64,000 nucleotides of DNA, taken from NCBI GenBank assembly GCA_903843305.1, contig CAIMPI010000015.1, positions 62,001-126,000 on the forward strand, read 5' to 3'. This document shows positions 17,593 through 27,588 of the stretch, one piece after another. The DNA is from an uncultured Chlorobiaceae bacterium (GTDB taxonomy: Bacteria; Bacteroidota; Chlorobiia; Chlorobiales; Chlorobiaceae). Within the stretch, counting starts at the first letter, position 1, and every line of letters starts with the position of its first letter. A program made the position numbers and the translations under genes. The notes under the pieces are model-generated. The model did not search any database and was not told the DNA's origin. It worked only from the letters and a program-made list of their open reading frames with translations.

Positions 17593-18642
17593 TCAAACCT
17601 GCTTATGCAAGACTTCTGCACCTTCACGAAGTATGCGTTCGGTCTCATCCCATGAAAGACACTCATCGGTTATCGAAACCCCATACCTGAGCTTCTCGGG
17701 ATCCTCGGGAAAAGGTTGATTGCCGCAAAAGAGATTACTTTCTATCATGACACCAACAATGCTTTTATTTCCCTCAATTTTTTGCTTCAAAATGTTTTCC
17801 CAGACGGTCAACTGACGTTCGTGTTTTTTCCCTGAATTGGCATGACTGCAGTCGACCAGAAGCGACTGTTCCAGACCCGCCTTGCCAATCCATGATTCAG
17901 CATGTGCAATACTTACGGCATCATAATTCGGTTTTTCGCCGCCACGCAGCACGAGATGTCCGAATGGATTACCTTTTGTAGTAATCACGCTGCTGTGCCC
18001 TTCCTGATCGATACCGAGAAAACTGTGAGGATGCATTGCCGAACGGATAGCATCGACTGCGACATTGAGGCGCCCATCAGTTGAGTTCTTAAACCCGACA
18101 GGCATTGAAAGACCGCTTGCCATCTGCCGGTGAGTCTGCGACTCAATAGTCCTTGCACCAATTGCTGCCCAGCTAACAACATCGGCTACATACTGGGGCG
18201 TTATGGGATCAAGAAATTCGGTCGCCGCTGGTAACCCCATCTCATTTATTTCCAGCAGAAGCTTTCGTGCATGAAAAAGACCATGCTCAATATCATAAGT
18301 ATCATCAAGATGAGGATCATTGATAAACCCTTTCCATCCGATGGTTGTGCGTGGTTTTTCAAAGTAGACCCGCATCATGATGCAGAGGTCTTGCTGAAGC
18401 TCAATGCGAAGCCCAGCAAGTTTTTCGGCATACTCTCGAGCCGCATCAACATCGTGAATCGAACAGGGTCCGACAATCACCAGCAGTCTTACATCCTTGC
18501 CAGTCAATATACGCTCAACTTCACGACGTCCCACAGTAACGGTATTGGCAACTCCATCACTCACTGGCAGCATCTCCTTGAGAGCCCTCGGTGAGGGAAG
18601 ACGGATAATTCGTGAAACTCTTAAATCATGTAACTGTTCCAT
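17593..18642 (-). CDS. 3-deoxy-7-phosphoheptulonate synthase (class I, AroFGH type)
   Basis: 349 residues, the usual length of the E. coli AroG-type enzyme. It condenses phosphoenolpyruvate and erythrose-4-phosphate, the first step of the shikimate pathway. Visible signatures are VGPCSIHD (substrate and metal), [12 protein letters not shown] with the PEP-binding Arg/Lys, [11 protein letters not shown], and the C-terminal DCSHANSGK metal region. An N-terminal extension of about 50 residues matches the regulatory segment of feedback-controlled forms. Which aromatic acid inhibits it cannot be told by eye. Confidence 0.93.
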   Translation of the reverse strand: MEQLHDLRVSRIIRLPSPRALKEMLPVSDGVANTVTVGRREVERILTGKDVRLLVIVGPCSIHDVDAAREYAEKLAGLRIELQQDLCIMMRVYFEKPRTTIGWKGFINDPHLDDTYDIEHGLFHARKLLLEINEMGLPAATEFLDPITPQYVADVVSWAAIGARTIESQTHRQMASGLSMPVGFKNSTDGRLNVAVDAIRSAMHPHSFLGIDQEGHSSVITTKGNPFGHLVLRGGEKPNYDAVSIAHAESWIGKAGLEQSLLVDCSHANSGKKHERQLTVWENILKQKIEGNKSIVGVMIESNLFCGNQPFPEDPEKLRYGVSITDECLSWDETERILREGAEVLHKQV

Positions 18643-18934
18643 CCGTTTTTAAACTAACTAAGGACTTATATAAAGGCTCCCCACAGCAAAGCTTTGAGGT
18701 ATTGAATTTCATTTTCACTTCTTTTCCAAGAAGCAGGGCTCAAGATAATTTTCCCTGATATACTTCTAATTTTAAACGACGCAAGATAAAAAACTAACTT
18801 ATAATATAATGAGCATCAGCAATTATAAATTCCTGAATGACGATTCATAGGTTCAAAAGATATGGAGCGACAAAATTTCTTTATATTCCAATCGATTTAT
18901 AAAATTCGTGGTAATAAATAATAACGAAAGCAAC

Positions 18935-20515
18935 ATGAAAGTACTGATCACTGACGGTATTGATTCTCAATGCGGTCAAATCCTCGCACAAAACGGTTTT
19001 GATGTAACCGAAAAACCGAAAATCAGCAAAGAGGAACTCAAAGAGATCGTAGGAGGCTTTGACACGCTGATCGTCAGAAGCGCAACCAAGGTTACCGCTG
19101 AAATTCTTGAATGCGGCATCAACCTTGAGCTTATCGGAAGGGCTGGCGCCGGAGTCGACAACATCGACATTGAAGCCGCTACACGTAACGGTATTATCGT
19201 AATGAACACGCCGGGCGGCAATACGGTTTCTGCTGCAGAACATGCCTGTGCCATGATACTGGCCGCTGCACGTCGGATTCCCCAAGCAACCGCCGATCTG
19301 AAAAAAGGGAATTGGAACAAGAAAAAATTTACCGGAGTAGAGCTTGAAGGTAAAACCCTCTCGATTATCGGCCTTGGAAAAATTGGACGTGAGGTGGCGT
19401 CACGTATGCAGGCATTCGGGATGAAAACAATTGCTTATGATCCGATGATTCCTGACGAGTATGCCGCCCAGCTCAACATTGAGCTGCTCCCCCTGCATGA
19501 GAACTTCATTCGCGCTGATTTTATTACCGTACACTCATCACTCAATGAATCGACTCGTAATCTTATTGCAAAAGATACGCTTGACCTGATGAAACAGGGC
19601 GTTATCATTGTGAATTGCGCAAGAGGAGGAATCATAAACGAAATTGACCTTGCTGAAGCTATAACATCGGGCAAAGTTGCGGCCGCAGCGCTTGATGTTT
19701 TTGAAACTGAGCCGGTCAATCCCGACAATCCACTGCTGAAACTCGAACAGGTTATTGCCACACCGCATATTGCCGCTTCCACCAACGAAGCCCAGGAAAA
19801 GGTTGCGATTCAGATCGCTGAACAGATTGTGGAGTGGAAACGGACAGGCAAACTTGAGGGCGCCGTCAATGCCTCGGCTGTCGAACTTGCACAGGCTCCC
19901 GGAGTGCGATCATATCTTAACCTTGCTGAAAAACTCGGTGCCACACTGGCACAGATGTCTCCGCTTGATGCAAACAAAATGACAGTCAGGACCTCCGGTG
20001 AATTCCTTCATAAATTTAATGAAGTGATTACAGCCGCAGCTCTTAAAGGATTTCTTGATATCCGGCAATCAAAAGATACAAACTATATCAATGCATTCAC
20101 GATGGCTAAGGAGTGCGGTATAAGCCTGAACCAGAAATTTGAAAAGGAAAATCTGGACTATACCAACCTGATTCGCATAGAACTTGAAAGTGAAACAACA
20201 AAACGCATGATTGGCGGAACAGTCTTCGGTGACAAAGAGATACGTATTGTGATGATAGACCAGTTTCTCGTTGAATTCAAGCCGGAAGGCAATATCATTG
20301 TATACAATAATATTGATAAACCCGGTGTTATCGCCAATGTCACCCAGCTCTTGCTGCAGCATAACCTGAATGTGGCCTACGTCGCGCTCTCCAGAGATGA
20401 AGAAAAAAAGGTCGCAATGACAGCAATAGTTGTTGATGGAGATGTAACGAATCTCCTACTTGAGGAAATAAGAAATGTTAATGGCGTTGATGTTGCAAAT
20501 CTTGTTTCGCTCTGA
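18935..20515 (+). CDS. serA: D-3-phosphoglycerate dehydrogenase
   Basis: 526 residues, the long form with an intervening domain and a C-terminal ACT domain. It oxidises 3-phosphoglycerate to 3-phosphohydroxypyruvate, opening serine synthesis. GLGKIG at 146-151 is the NAD loop; NCARGG and ATPHIAAS carry the catalytic Arg and His. The ACT domain (about 450-526, with NNIDKPGVIANVTQLL) suggests serine feedback. I chose the ATG at 18935 over a GTG at 18908 because the family starts with MKVLITD. A strong terminator follows the gene. Confidence 0.94.
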   Translation: MKVLITDGIDSQCGQILAQNGFDVTEKPKISKEELKEIVGGFDTLIVRSATKVTAEILECGINLELIGRAGAGVDNIDIEAATRNGIIVMNTPGGNTVSAAEHACAMILAAARRIPQATADLKKGNWNKKKFTGVELEGKTLSIIGLGKIGREVASRMQAFGMKTIAYDPMIPDEYAAQLNIELLPLHENFIRADFITVHSSLNESTRNLIAKDTLDLMKQGVIIVNCARGGIINEIDLAEAITSGKVAAAALDVFETEPVNPDNPLLKLEQVIATPHIAASTNEAQEKVAIQIAEQIVEWKRTGKLEGAVNASAVELAQAPGVRSYLNLAEKLGATLAQMSPLDANKMTVRTSGEFLHKFNEVITAAALKGFLDIRQSKDTNYINAFTMAKECGISLNQKFEKENLDYTNLIRIELESETTKRMIGGTVFGDKEIRIVMIDQFLVEFKPEGNIIVYNNIDKPGVIANVTQLLLQHNLNVAYVALSRDEEKKVAMTAIVVDGDVTNLLLEEIRNVNGVDVANLVSL

Positions 20516-20540
20516 ACAGAAAATGAAAGGTTAAAAAAAA

Positions 20541-20566
20541 ACCTGCCTTACTGGCAGGTTTTTTTG
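20541..20566. terminator. Bidirectional terminator between serA and the ArsA-type gene
   Basis: ACCTGCC (20541-20547) and GGCAGGT (20553-20559) form a seven-base-pair stem with a five-base loop, flanked by an A run and a T run on the two sides. It can stop both convergent transcripts. Confidence 0.88.
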
Positions 20567-20596
20567 TTTCAAGCTGAATAAGCCGCAAACACAGCA

Positions 20597-21784
20597 TTAT
20601 TTAACCTTCGCGAAATCAATGCTGAGCCACTTGTCTTCATAAGAGGCACCTGTAGACTCCATGCCTGCAAGGAAAATCGGCAGGGCAACAATCTTCTGGT
20701 AATCACCGATACGAATCGTCAGATCATCGCCTAATTTGAGAATTTTGGGTTCAAGCCCCATGTGCTCCATAAAGGGCAATCTGACGCGAACCTTGTAATG
20801 TCCATCGGAAACCTTTTTGATATCAATCGGATTTTCGTTGAAAAATACATCAAGAGGATTCTTTTCTTCGTAGACTCTCTGACCTACTCTGCGAAGCATG
20901 GCCAAGCCGACAACTTCATCATCGAACAAAGGAACTTCGGCAATAGGAATCGGAGCAAATGCTTCCTGGATCTGCTCAATATACTTCTGCTGAATAGCAC
21001 GCCACTTCTGGAAATAAGGATCGGGGCTCTGATCAGGCATGACACGGTTAATGGTAATCCTGTCAACGGTAATACCGTAAAGATTAAGATAGGTCAGGGC
21101 GCGCATGGATTCCTTGATAACCATCTTTTCTGGATTCATAACCAGACGCATTGTTGTTTTGGAGCTGTCTGCAAGCAGATCAATAATTCCTTCAGTTGAA
21201 GAGAAGAGGTTATCAACCTTGTCATAAACCTCCACAGGAGCTACAAAATCATTTATCTTGTTGACTTTTTTTGCAAGAGGCCTGATAACAGGCTTTACCA
21301 TGAATTTTTCGACATTACGGATCATCTTGATAAACCATCCGAATGTTTCAGGCAGAGAAAGCAGTCGGAGAGTTTCGCCGGTTGGAGCACAGTCAACAAC
21401 AAGAAGATCGTATTCGTTTTGTTCATTATAGCGTTTGATATAGGAAAGAGAAAAAAGCTCTTCCATACCCGGCAATACTCCCATCTCCTCAGCATATACA
21501 CCTTCAATACCACGGGCTTCCATCAAATGAGCAAAATGCTCCCTGACAACATCCCAGTTCAGATTGAGATCACCAAAAACACTGACTTCCTGACCCCAAA
21601 GATTTTCAGCAATTTTCACAGGTGAAGGCCCTAACTGAACATCAAGCGAGTCACCCAGACTGTGCGCCGGATCAGTAGACATTATAAGGGTTTTATACCC
21701 CATATCTGCAGCCCTGAGCGCTGTTGCCGCAGCAATAGAGGTTTTCCCAACTCCGCCCTTTCCGGTAAAAATGATATTACGCAT
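20597..21784 (-). CDS. ArsA/Get3-family ATPase
   Basis: 395 residues with a single ATPase half. The P-loop GKGGVGKT lies at 8-15, and [15 protein letters not shown] and [12 protein letters not shown] are the switch regions of the ArsA/Get3 family. The C-terminal ~80 residues ([10 protein letters not shown] to the end) look like the HSP20-like domain that some bacterial ArsA homologues carry. Green sulfur bacteria have several such paralogues whose task is not arsenite export; membrane-protein or chlorosome-related targeting has been discussed. No arsR, arsB or arsenate reductase is nearby, so the arsenic role is not supported. Confidence 0.85.
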   Translation of the reverse strand: MRNIIFTGKGGVGKTSIAAATALRAADMGYKTLIMSTDPAHSLGDSLDVQLGPSPVKIAENLWGQEVSVFGDLNLNWDVVREHFAHLMEARGIEGVYAEEMGVLPGMEELFSLSYIKRYNEQNEYDLLVVDCAPTGETLRLLSLPETFGWFIKMIRNVEKFMVKPVIRPLAKKVNKINDFVAPVEVYDKVDNLFSSTEGIIDLLADSSKTTMRLVMNPEKMVIKESMRALTYLNLYGITVDRITINRVMPDQSPDPYFQKWRAIQQKYIEQIQEAFAPIPIAEVPLFDDEVVGLAMLRRVGQRVYEEKNPLDVFFNENPIDIKKVSDGHYKVRVRLPFMEHMGLEPKILKLGDDLTIRIGDYQKIVALPIFLAGMESTGASYEDKWLSIDFAKVK

Positions 21785-21944
21785 ACTTTTTAATGATTCT
21801 CATTTAAAGAATTATTGAATTAAAGTGGTTTCTACCAACAAATTATTCGCCGTCAGTTGACCAACCTGTATAAACCTCAAGATAATAAAATTATCATTTA
21901 ATTGAATATGATGAAATAACAATTACCGTTTCGGTTTTGAAAGT

Positions 21945-23696
21945 TTACGGTCCTGTCGAAACATCAACCTTTTCAGGCAAGGCCTTAGAGGAAGCACCAG
22001 TACGTCCACCGGAAACAATAAGCTTCTGACCTATAGCAAGCTGAGAATTCTTAAGGTTGTTCCATCCAATAAGCTGACTGACCGTGGCGTGATACATTGT
22101 GGCAATGGATCTGAGGGTATCGCCCTTCTCCACAACATGAATTATCTGTCCTCTATATTCGGGCGATGCGGGCATTGCAGTCTCAACATTAGCACCAACA
22201 TTCAGACGTTCAACAAGAGCAAATAATTCATCACGTTCAACAGTTTTTGTCGACCTGTCTGAAATGATGTCTTGATCCAGTGTACGAGCCTGATTGATAT
22301 ATTTTTTCGGGAACATACCCCCTTTTAAACTCAGAAGTCCTTTTGCTTTCTTTCCATGTACATTTGCAACATCTGCCGATGAAGAAATACCATGGTCACT
22401 TCCACCGAAAACAATGAGTTTCTGACCGGGAGCAAGATCAGGATCCTTGAGACTGTTCCATGCGATAAGCTGGCTTATATAGGTACGGTACATCCTTGCA
22501 ATAGAGCCCAAGGTTTCACCTTGTTCTACGATATGAATCTTTTGCGTTTTACCTTCAGCACCAGAGTCCACATACCGACGGCTGGCCCCGGAACGAAGAC
22601 TTTCAAGACGAGCATACAGTGCTTCCCGCTCAACGGTTTTCGCTGACTTGTATGCATAAATTTCCTGTTCCCGCCTCTGAAACTGAGGGATATATTTTTT
22701 TGGAAGCCTGATAACATTTCCTGAATTCCCGGCCGCAGGAATAATGCCGAGTTTATACTGAGGGTTCAGAAATTGAAGATCGGTCATCGGAACTCCAATA
22801 GTCTCACTAACCTGCTCGAACGACAGAAGACGCGAAGTTCTCAAGGTATCAATATCCTGATACAAAAAACCAGGCTCAACCGGTCGGATGTTATGCTCAT
22901 TATAATAGCTCATAATATAGTTCACAGCAATAAATGCAGGAACATAGCCTCTCGTTTCAGTTGGCAGGTAATCCCATATTGCCCAGTAATCCTTTACCCC
23001 GCCAGCCCTCCTGATCGCCTTGTTAACAGTTCCCGGACCTGAATTATATGCGGCAAGCGCAAGGAACCAGTCGCCGTAAATATTGTAAAGATCCCTCAAA
23101 TATCTGCCTGCCGAAACCGAAGCTTTGTAGGGGTCATACCGTTCATCAATAAAAGAGGAAGACTGCAGGCCATACATTTTACCAGTTCCATACATAAACT
23201 GCCATAGCCCTTTTGCTCCTGCAGGAGATACTGCTGTCGGATTAAGAGCAGACTCAACAATAGCAAGATACTTCATCTCAAGAGGAACATTGCAGGCATC
23301 AAGTTTTTCCTCAAAAAGAGGAAAGTAGATTTTGGTCAATCCGAGAATTTTTGCGGTCATGCTTCTCCTTTCGACAGCATAAATTCTTATAAATCCCCTG
23401 ACTTGAGCATTGTAGACAAGATGGAGCGGTGTTTTGCGGTTCAACGTGGCAATTCTTGCGGCATAGACCGAATCGCTGTACTGCGGCACAAACGTTGATG
23501 GAAAGCCGAACTTTTCAGACTCTTTGGGAGGCGCAAAGTGTTCATCCTTAAAGTAAATGGCATTCACAAGACTATCAAGAATATCGGAAACAGAGGACTT
23601 GGTAAACACCTCCCGATTATTTGCCATTGGGTCCACTGCAAGAACAGGCAGAGCAAATAACTGGAAAATAAGTGCCGACAACAACACCCTGAACAT
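21945..23696 (-). CDS. mltD: MltD-like lytic transglycosylase with two LysM domains
   Basis: About 583 residues. The start at 23696 gives a clean signal peptide (MFRVLLSAL to LAVD); the longer form would put 21 odd residues before it. The SLT domain has the catalytic Glu in KYLAIVESALNP, then GLWQFM and ALAAYNSGPG motifs. Two LysM units follow (IHVVEQGETLGSIARMY-like, one near residue 395-440 and one at 520-565), which bind peptidoglycan. It cleaves murein glycan strands in the periplasm. The gene stands between arsA-type and truA genes with a 160-base gap downstream; no operon partner is clear. Confidence 0.9.
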   Translation of the reverse strand: MFRVLLSALIFQLFALPVLAVDPMANNREVFTKSSVSDILDSLVNAIYFKDEHFAPPKESEKFGFPSTFVPQYSDSVYAARIATLNRKTPLHLVYNAQVRGFIRIYAVERRSMTAKILGLTKIYFPLFEEKLDACNVPLEMKYLAIVESALNPTAVSPAGAKGLWQFMYGTGKMYGLQSSSFIDERYDPYKASVSAGRYLRDLYNIYGDWFLALAAYNSGPGTVNKAIRRAGGVKDYWAIWDYLPTETRGYVPAFIAVNYIMSYYNEHNIRPVEPGFLYQDIDTLRTSRLLSFEQVSETIGVPMTDLQFLNPQYKLGIIPAAGNSGNVIRLPKKYIPQFQRREQEIYAYKSAKTVEREALYARLESLRSGASRRYVDSGAEGKTQKIHIVEQGETLGSIARMYRTYISQLIAWNSLKDPDLAPGQKLIVFGGSDHGISSSADVANVHGKKAKGLLSLKGGMFPKKYINQARTLDQDIISDRSTKTVERDELFALVERLNVGANVETAMPASPEYRGQIIHVVEKGDTLRSIATMYHATVSQLIGWNNLKNSQLAIGQKLIVSGGRTGASSKALPEKVDVSTGP

Positions 23697-23850
23697 CGAA
23701 TAAAAGAAGCTGATTTTCACAAGCGGCAGTTTGATTATAGAGAAATGGTAGCAATGCAATGCACGTCGCTACAGCAAAACCCCCTGTTGCATTGTTGCAT
23801 AAACAACATAAAAACAGTTCCTCACTATTACAATAACACTTTCCGTTTAA

Positions 23851-24582
23851 TCAGTATCGAACCTTCCAGAGAAAAAGTCCCGCTGGTGATGCTGGATTCA
23901 GTTGACCTGTAATAACTCCGGTGTCAAGCATCCGACTGAAGGCTTCGATTGAAAGTCTCCCCTTTCCTGCACTTATCATGGCATCAACAAGGTAGCGTAC
24001 CATACTCCTTAAAAACCTGTTCGCTGCAATCTGAAACACCAGAAAACGATCATTACGGTGCCATTCGCAGGCGCTCACATGACATATACGACCAAGATTA
24101 TCAGGATCTTCCTTTGAAAAAGCCGAAAAATCGTGGGTACCCTTCAGCAAACCGGCAATCTCCTGCATAACAGCAAAATCAAGCTTTCCAAATGAACAAC
24201 CCGCAAACCGGCCATAAATCGCTGAAGGCTCCTCAATGAGAAAATAACGATAACACCTCGCTTTGGCACTATGCCTGGCATGAAAATCCTCAGGGACTTC
24301 AGTTGGATTACTAATCCTGATAGTATCGGGAAGCAGACAATTCAGCGAATGCACAATTCTGGCAGGTTCCATTGATGAAACCGTAACAAAGTTTGCCGTC
24401 TGCTCTCTTGCATGAACACCTTTATCAGTTCTTCCTGCAGCAGCAAGGGAGATCTTTTCCTGCAAAATCCTGCCAAGCGCCACCTCAATCTCTCCCTGGA
24501 TGGTTATAATCCCACCAGACTGCCGCTGCCATCCAGCAAAAGATGTCCCATCATATTCTATAGTAATTCGAATATTTTTCAT
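23851..24582 (-). CDS. truA: tRNA pseudouridine synthase A
   Basis: 243 residues, typical length. It converts uridines 38-40 of the tRNA anticodon arm to pseudouridine. The catalytic Asp is D53 in AAGRTDKGVHA; the FLVFQIAANRFLRSMVRYLV segment is the conserved C-terminal helix with its RNA-binding Arg. It is divergent from the GH13-like gene, with about 120 bases between them. Confidence 0.95.
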   Translation of the reverse strand: MKNIRITIEYDGTSFAGWQRQSGGIITIQGEIEVALGRILQEKISLAAAGRTDKGVHAREQTANFVTVSSMEPARIVHSLNCLLPDTIRISNPTEVPEDFHARHSAKARCYRYFLIEEPSAIYGRFAGCSFGKLDFAVMQEIAGLLKGTHDFSAFSKEDPDNLGRICHVSACEWHRNDRFLVFQIAANRFLRSMVRYLVDAMISAGKGRLSIEAFSRMLDTGVITGQLNPASPAGLFLWKVRY

Positions 24583-24704
24583 GCAGGGACGTTATTGATT
24601 CTCGACAGTTGTCTTTGCCTTGAAAGAGAATTTAGTACATTGCATTCCATATAATAATTATCTTCGTCGTTATCTTCCATCTTCCTGAAAAACACAGCAT
24701 CATA

Positions 24705-26609
24705 GTGCAGACAACTCATCTTGAATCGCTTCTTCTGGCGCTGAAAGGCCTGCCTGAGCGCCTAACCGCAAGTTCTTACCGAGTACCCGGCATCTGGAGC
24801 GGCAAAACTAACAGCACCGAACTGGTTAACCCCGCTACATACTTCGGTGATATCATCGAAAATATTCTGAACAACAGAAACAACAGCAGAACGACAGCAA
24901 AAAATGTTGACTGGAAAACCACTGCTGTGGTCTATAACCTCTTTATACGCCTCACTACTGCTTTTGATCATGACGGTGACGGAATTATCAGCGCCGAACC
25001 ACTAGAAAACGGGTTCAGGGAAACAGGCACACTGGTAAAAGCCATTGCTCTCTTGCCTTATATAAAAAATCTTGGGGCCAATACCCTTTATCTTCTGCCT
25101 GTAACAGAAATAGGCGCCCAAAGCAGAAAAGGCAATCTCGGTTCGCCTTACGCTATTAAAAATCCCCGAAAGCTTGATCCACTGCTCAACGAACCTGCGC
25201 TTGGACTTTCATCGGAATTTTTGCTCAAGGCGTTTGTTGAGGCTGCACATCTTTTTGACATGCACGTTGTTCTTGAATTCGTATTCAGGACAACAGCCAT
25301 TGACAGCGACTGGATAAAGGATCATCCCGAATGGTTTTACTGGCTGAAAAACAATGAGCATACACGTAATTACGGCCCACCCCATTTTGATCCTGATACG
25401 CTCAACAGGATTTATGAGGTTGTTGACCGCCATGAGTTGCAAAACCTTCCTGCACCTTCAGTGGATTACCGAGAGCAGTTTGTTACAAAAGCAGTAATTG
25501 CACAGGAAAAGAACGGTATTATTTCTGGTACGGCAGAAGATGGAACATCTTGCCATATCGCAAGCGCATTCTCTGATTGGCCACCTGATGACCAGCAGCC
25601 AGCCTGGAGTGATGTCACTTACCTGAAAATGCACTCTCATAACGCGTTCAACTACATTGCCTACAACACCATCAGAATGTATGACAGTGCCCTTGACAAT
25701 CCAGAAACCTTCAATACCAGCCTTTGGAACGAAATTTCCGATATTATACCGAGTTATCAGAAGGATTATCAGATTGATGGCGCAATGATTGATATGGGCC
25801 ATGCCTTGCCTCTCCTGCTGAAACGAACCATTGTGCTCAAGGCTCGCGAACAAAAAGCGGACTTTGCTTTCTGGGATGAAAATTTCAATCCGACTTCCGA
25901 AATACGTGATGAAGGGTTCAATGCGGTATTGGGCTCACTTCCGTTTGTAATCCATGACATTGTCTTTATCCGTGGATTACTGAACCATCTGAACAGAACT
26001 GGCGTTGCATTGCCATTTTTTGGGACTGGAGAAAATCACAACACCCCCCGAGTCTGTTTCCGTTATCCTCGCCAGGAAGCAGGCCGAAACTTTTCTGCTT
26101 TTATTTTTACGCTCAGTGCCATATTGCCAGCCATACCATTTTTGCAGTCAGGCATGGAACTCTGTGAATGGTATCCGGTCAACCTCGGCCTCAATTTCAG
26201 GGATGAAGACCGGGATCTCTATCCACCTGAAAAGCTGCCGCTTTTCAGCGCGTTCACCTACGACTGGGAAAACAGCAACGGTTTGGCGCCTCTTAACGGT
26301 TATATCAGAAAAATTCTGGATATACGGGCACGCTATCTCGACTTGGTACTTTGCGGAGAAACGGGCTCAATCAACATCTCTTACACCAGCGAACCGGAGC
26401 TGTTTGCCGTAAAGCGAACCTTGAAAGAACGATCACTTCTTTTTATCGGGAACAGCAACTTATATGATACAAGAAACGGCTTTCTTGAATTCAGCATGAA
26501 AAATGGTACCATGGTAGACCTGATAAGCGAACAATCCTTCCAAATCACGGAACACCGACTTGGAGTAAGCTGCAAACCTGGACAATGCATGCTTTTTGAA
26601 CTTTCCTGA
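24705..26609 (+). CDS. GH13-like alpha-amylase family protein with altered active site
   Basis: 634 residues. The TIM barrel of glycoside hydrolase family 13 can be followed from [17 protein letters not shown] through DGAMID (region II), FWDENF (region III) and GENHNTPR (region IV). Two canonical residues differ: the Arg two positions before the nucleophile (D363) is Met361, and the region IV Asp that stabilises the transition state is Asn446. The general acid E392 is in place. Either the specificity is unusual or activity is reduced. The start is a GTG without a clear ribosome site. A PfkB kinase and a sodium symporter follow, suggesting carbohydrate or glycogen metabolism. Confidence 0.78.
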   Translation: MQTTHLESLLLALKGLPERLTASSYRVPGIWSGKTNSTELVNPATYFGDIIENILNNRNNSRTTAKNVDWKTTAVVYNLFIRLTTAFDHDGDGIISAEPLENGFRETGTLVKAIALLPYIKNLGANTLYLLPVTEIGAQSRKGNLGSPYAIKNPRKLDPLLNEPALGLSSEFLLKAFVEAAHLFDMHVVLEFVFRTTAIDSDWIKDHPEWFYWLKNNEHTRNYGPPHFDPDTLNRIYEVVDRHELQNLPAPSVDYREQFVTKAVIAQEKNGIISGTAEDGTSCHIASAFSDWPPDDQQPAWSDVTYLKMHSHNAFNYIAYNTIRMYDSALDNPETFNTSLWNEISDIIPSYQKDYQIDGAMIDMGHALPLLLKRTIVLKAREQKADFAFWDENFNPTSEIRDEGFNAVLGSLPFVIHDIVFIRGLLNHLNRTGVALPFFGTGENHNTPRVCFRYPRQEAGRNFSAFIFTLSAILPAIPFLQSGMELCEWYPVNLGLNFRDEDRDLYPPEKLPLFSAFTYDWENSNGLAPLNGYIRKILDIRARYLDLVLCGETGSINISYTSEPELFAVKRTLKERSLLFIGNSNLYDTRNGFLEFSMKNGTMVDLISEQSFQITEHRLGVSCKPGQCMLFELS

Positions 26610-26638
26610 GTTTTCATTAACCAAACATTATTACATCC

Positions 26639-27550
26639 ATGTCTATTCTCATTGTCGGCTCTCTTGCCTTTGATGATATCGAAACGCCCTTTGGGCATTC
26701 CGACAACACTCTTGGCGGATCATCAACCTATATTGCCCTGTCAGCCAGTTATTTTACGGACAATATACAGATGGTTGGCGTCGTGGGTTATGATTTCGAG
26801 GATGAACACTTCTCACTGTTGCATTCCAGAAACATTGACACAAAAGGTATCCAGAAAGTCGAGTACGGAAAAACGTTCCGCTGGGCTGGGCGATATCATT
26901 ATGACATGAACACCCGCGACACACTCGACACCCAGTTGAACGTTTTTGCGGATTTTGATCCAATTGTACCCGATCAGTACCACAATGCAGAATTTGTCTG
27001 CCTCGGCAATATCGACCCTGTACTGCAACTCAAGGTGCTTGACCAGATCAATAAGCCAAAACTTGTTATCTGTGACACCATGAACTTCTGGATTGAGGGA
27101 AAACTGGAGGCGCTCAAAAAAACTCTTGAACGCGTTGATATCTTCATCATCAACGACGGTGAAGCAAGACTCCTGAGCGGCGATCCAAACCTTGTCAAAT
27201 CAGCAAGAATCATCCGCCAAATGGGTCCAAAAACCCTTATCATCAAAAAAGGTGAACATGGAGCCCTGCTGTTTACCGACAATGGTATTTTTGCCGCTCC
27301 GGCCTTCCCTCTCGAAAACATTTTCGACCCGACCGGTGCAGGCGATACCTTTGCTGGCGGATTTATCGGCCACCTTTCGAGATGTGAAACCATCAACGAT
27401 GTTGAACTGCGCAGAGCTGTTCTCTACGGCAGTACTATGGCAAGCTTCTGTGTTGAAAAGTTCGGTACAGAAAAAATTGCATCTCTTGATCAGCTTGAAA
27501 TCGAAGACCGTTTCCAGAGCTTCCGTGAACTTTCCAGAATCGACGTATAA
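26639..27550 (+). CDS. PfkB-family carbohydrate kinase
   Basis: 303 residues of the ribokinase fold. The C-terminal signature DPTGAGDTFAGGF holds the catalytic base D236 and the anion hole; the N-terminal GGSSTYIALSAS region is the substrate lid. Specificity is unclear: ribokinase, adenosine kinase or fructokinase families all share these motifs. It begins 29 bases after the GH13-like gene and ends 38 bases before the symporter gene, so the three probably form an operon. Confidence 0.83.
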   Translation: MSILIVGSLAFDDIETPFGHSDNTLGGSSTYIALSASYFTDNIQMVGVVGYDFEDEHFSLLHSRNIDTKGIQKVEYGKTFRWAGRYHYDMNTRDTLDTQLNVFADFDPIVPDQYHNAEFVCLGNIDPVLQLKVLDQINKPKLVICDTMNFWIEGKLEALKKTLERVDIFIINDGEARLLSGDPNLVKSARIIRQMGPKTLIIKKGEHGALLFTDNGIFAAPAFPLENIFDPTGAGDTFAGGFIGHLSRCETINDVELRRAVLYGSTMASFCVEKFGTEKIASLDQLEIEDRFQSFRELSRIDV

Positions 27551-27588
27551 GGAAGTGGGGAGAGACAACATTTCAGGAAAAAAAAGAT

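Noticed and set aside
20597-21784. Arsenite-resistance function for the ArsA-type ATPase
   Set aside because: No arsenic genes adjoin it, and single-domain ArsA/Get3 homologues in this lineage usually have other roles.
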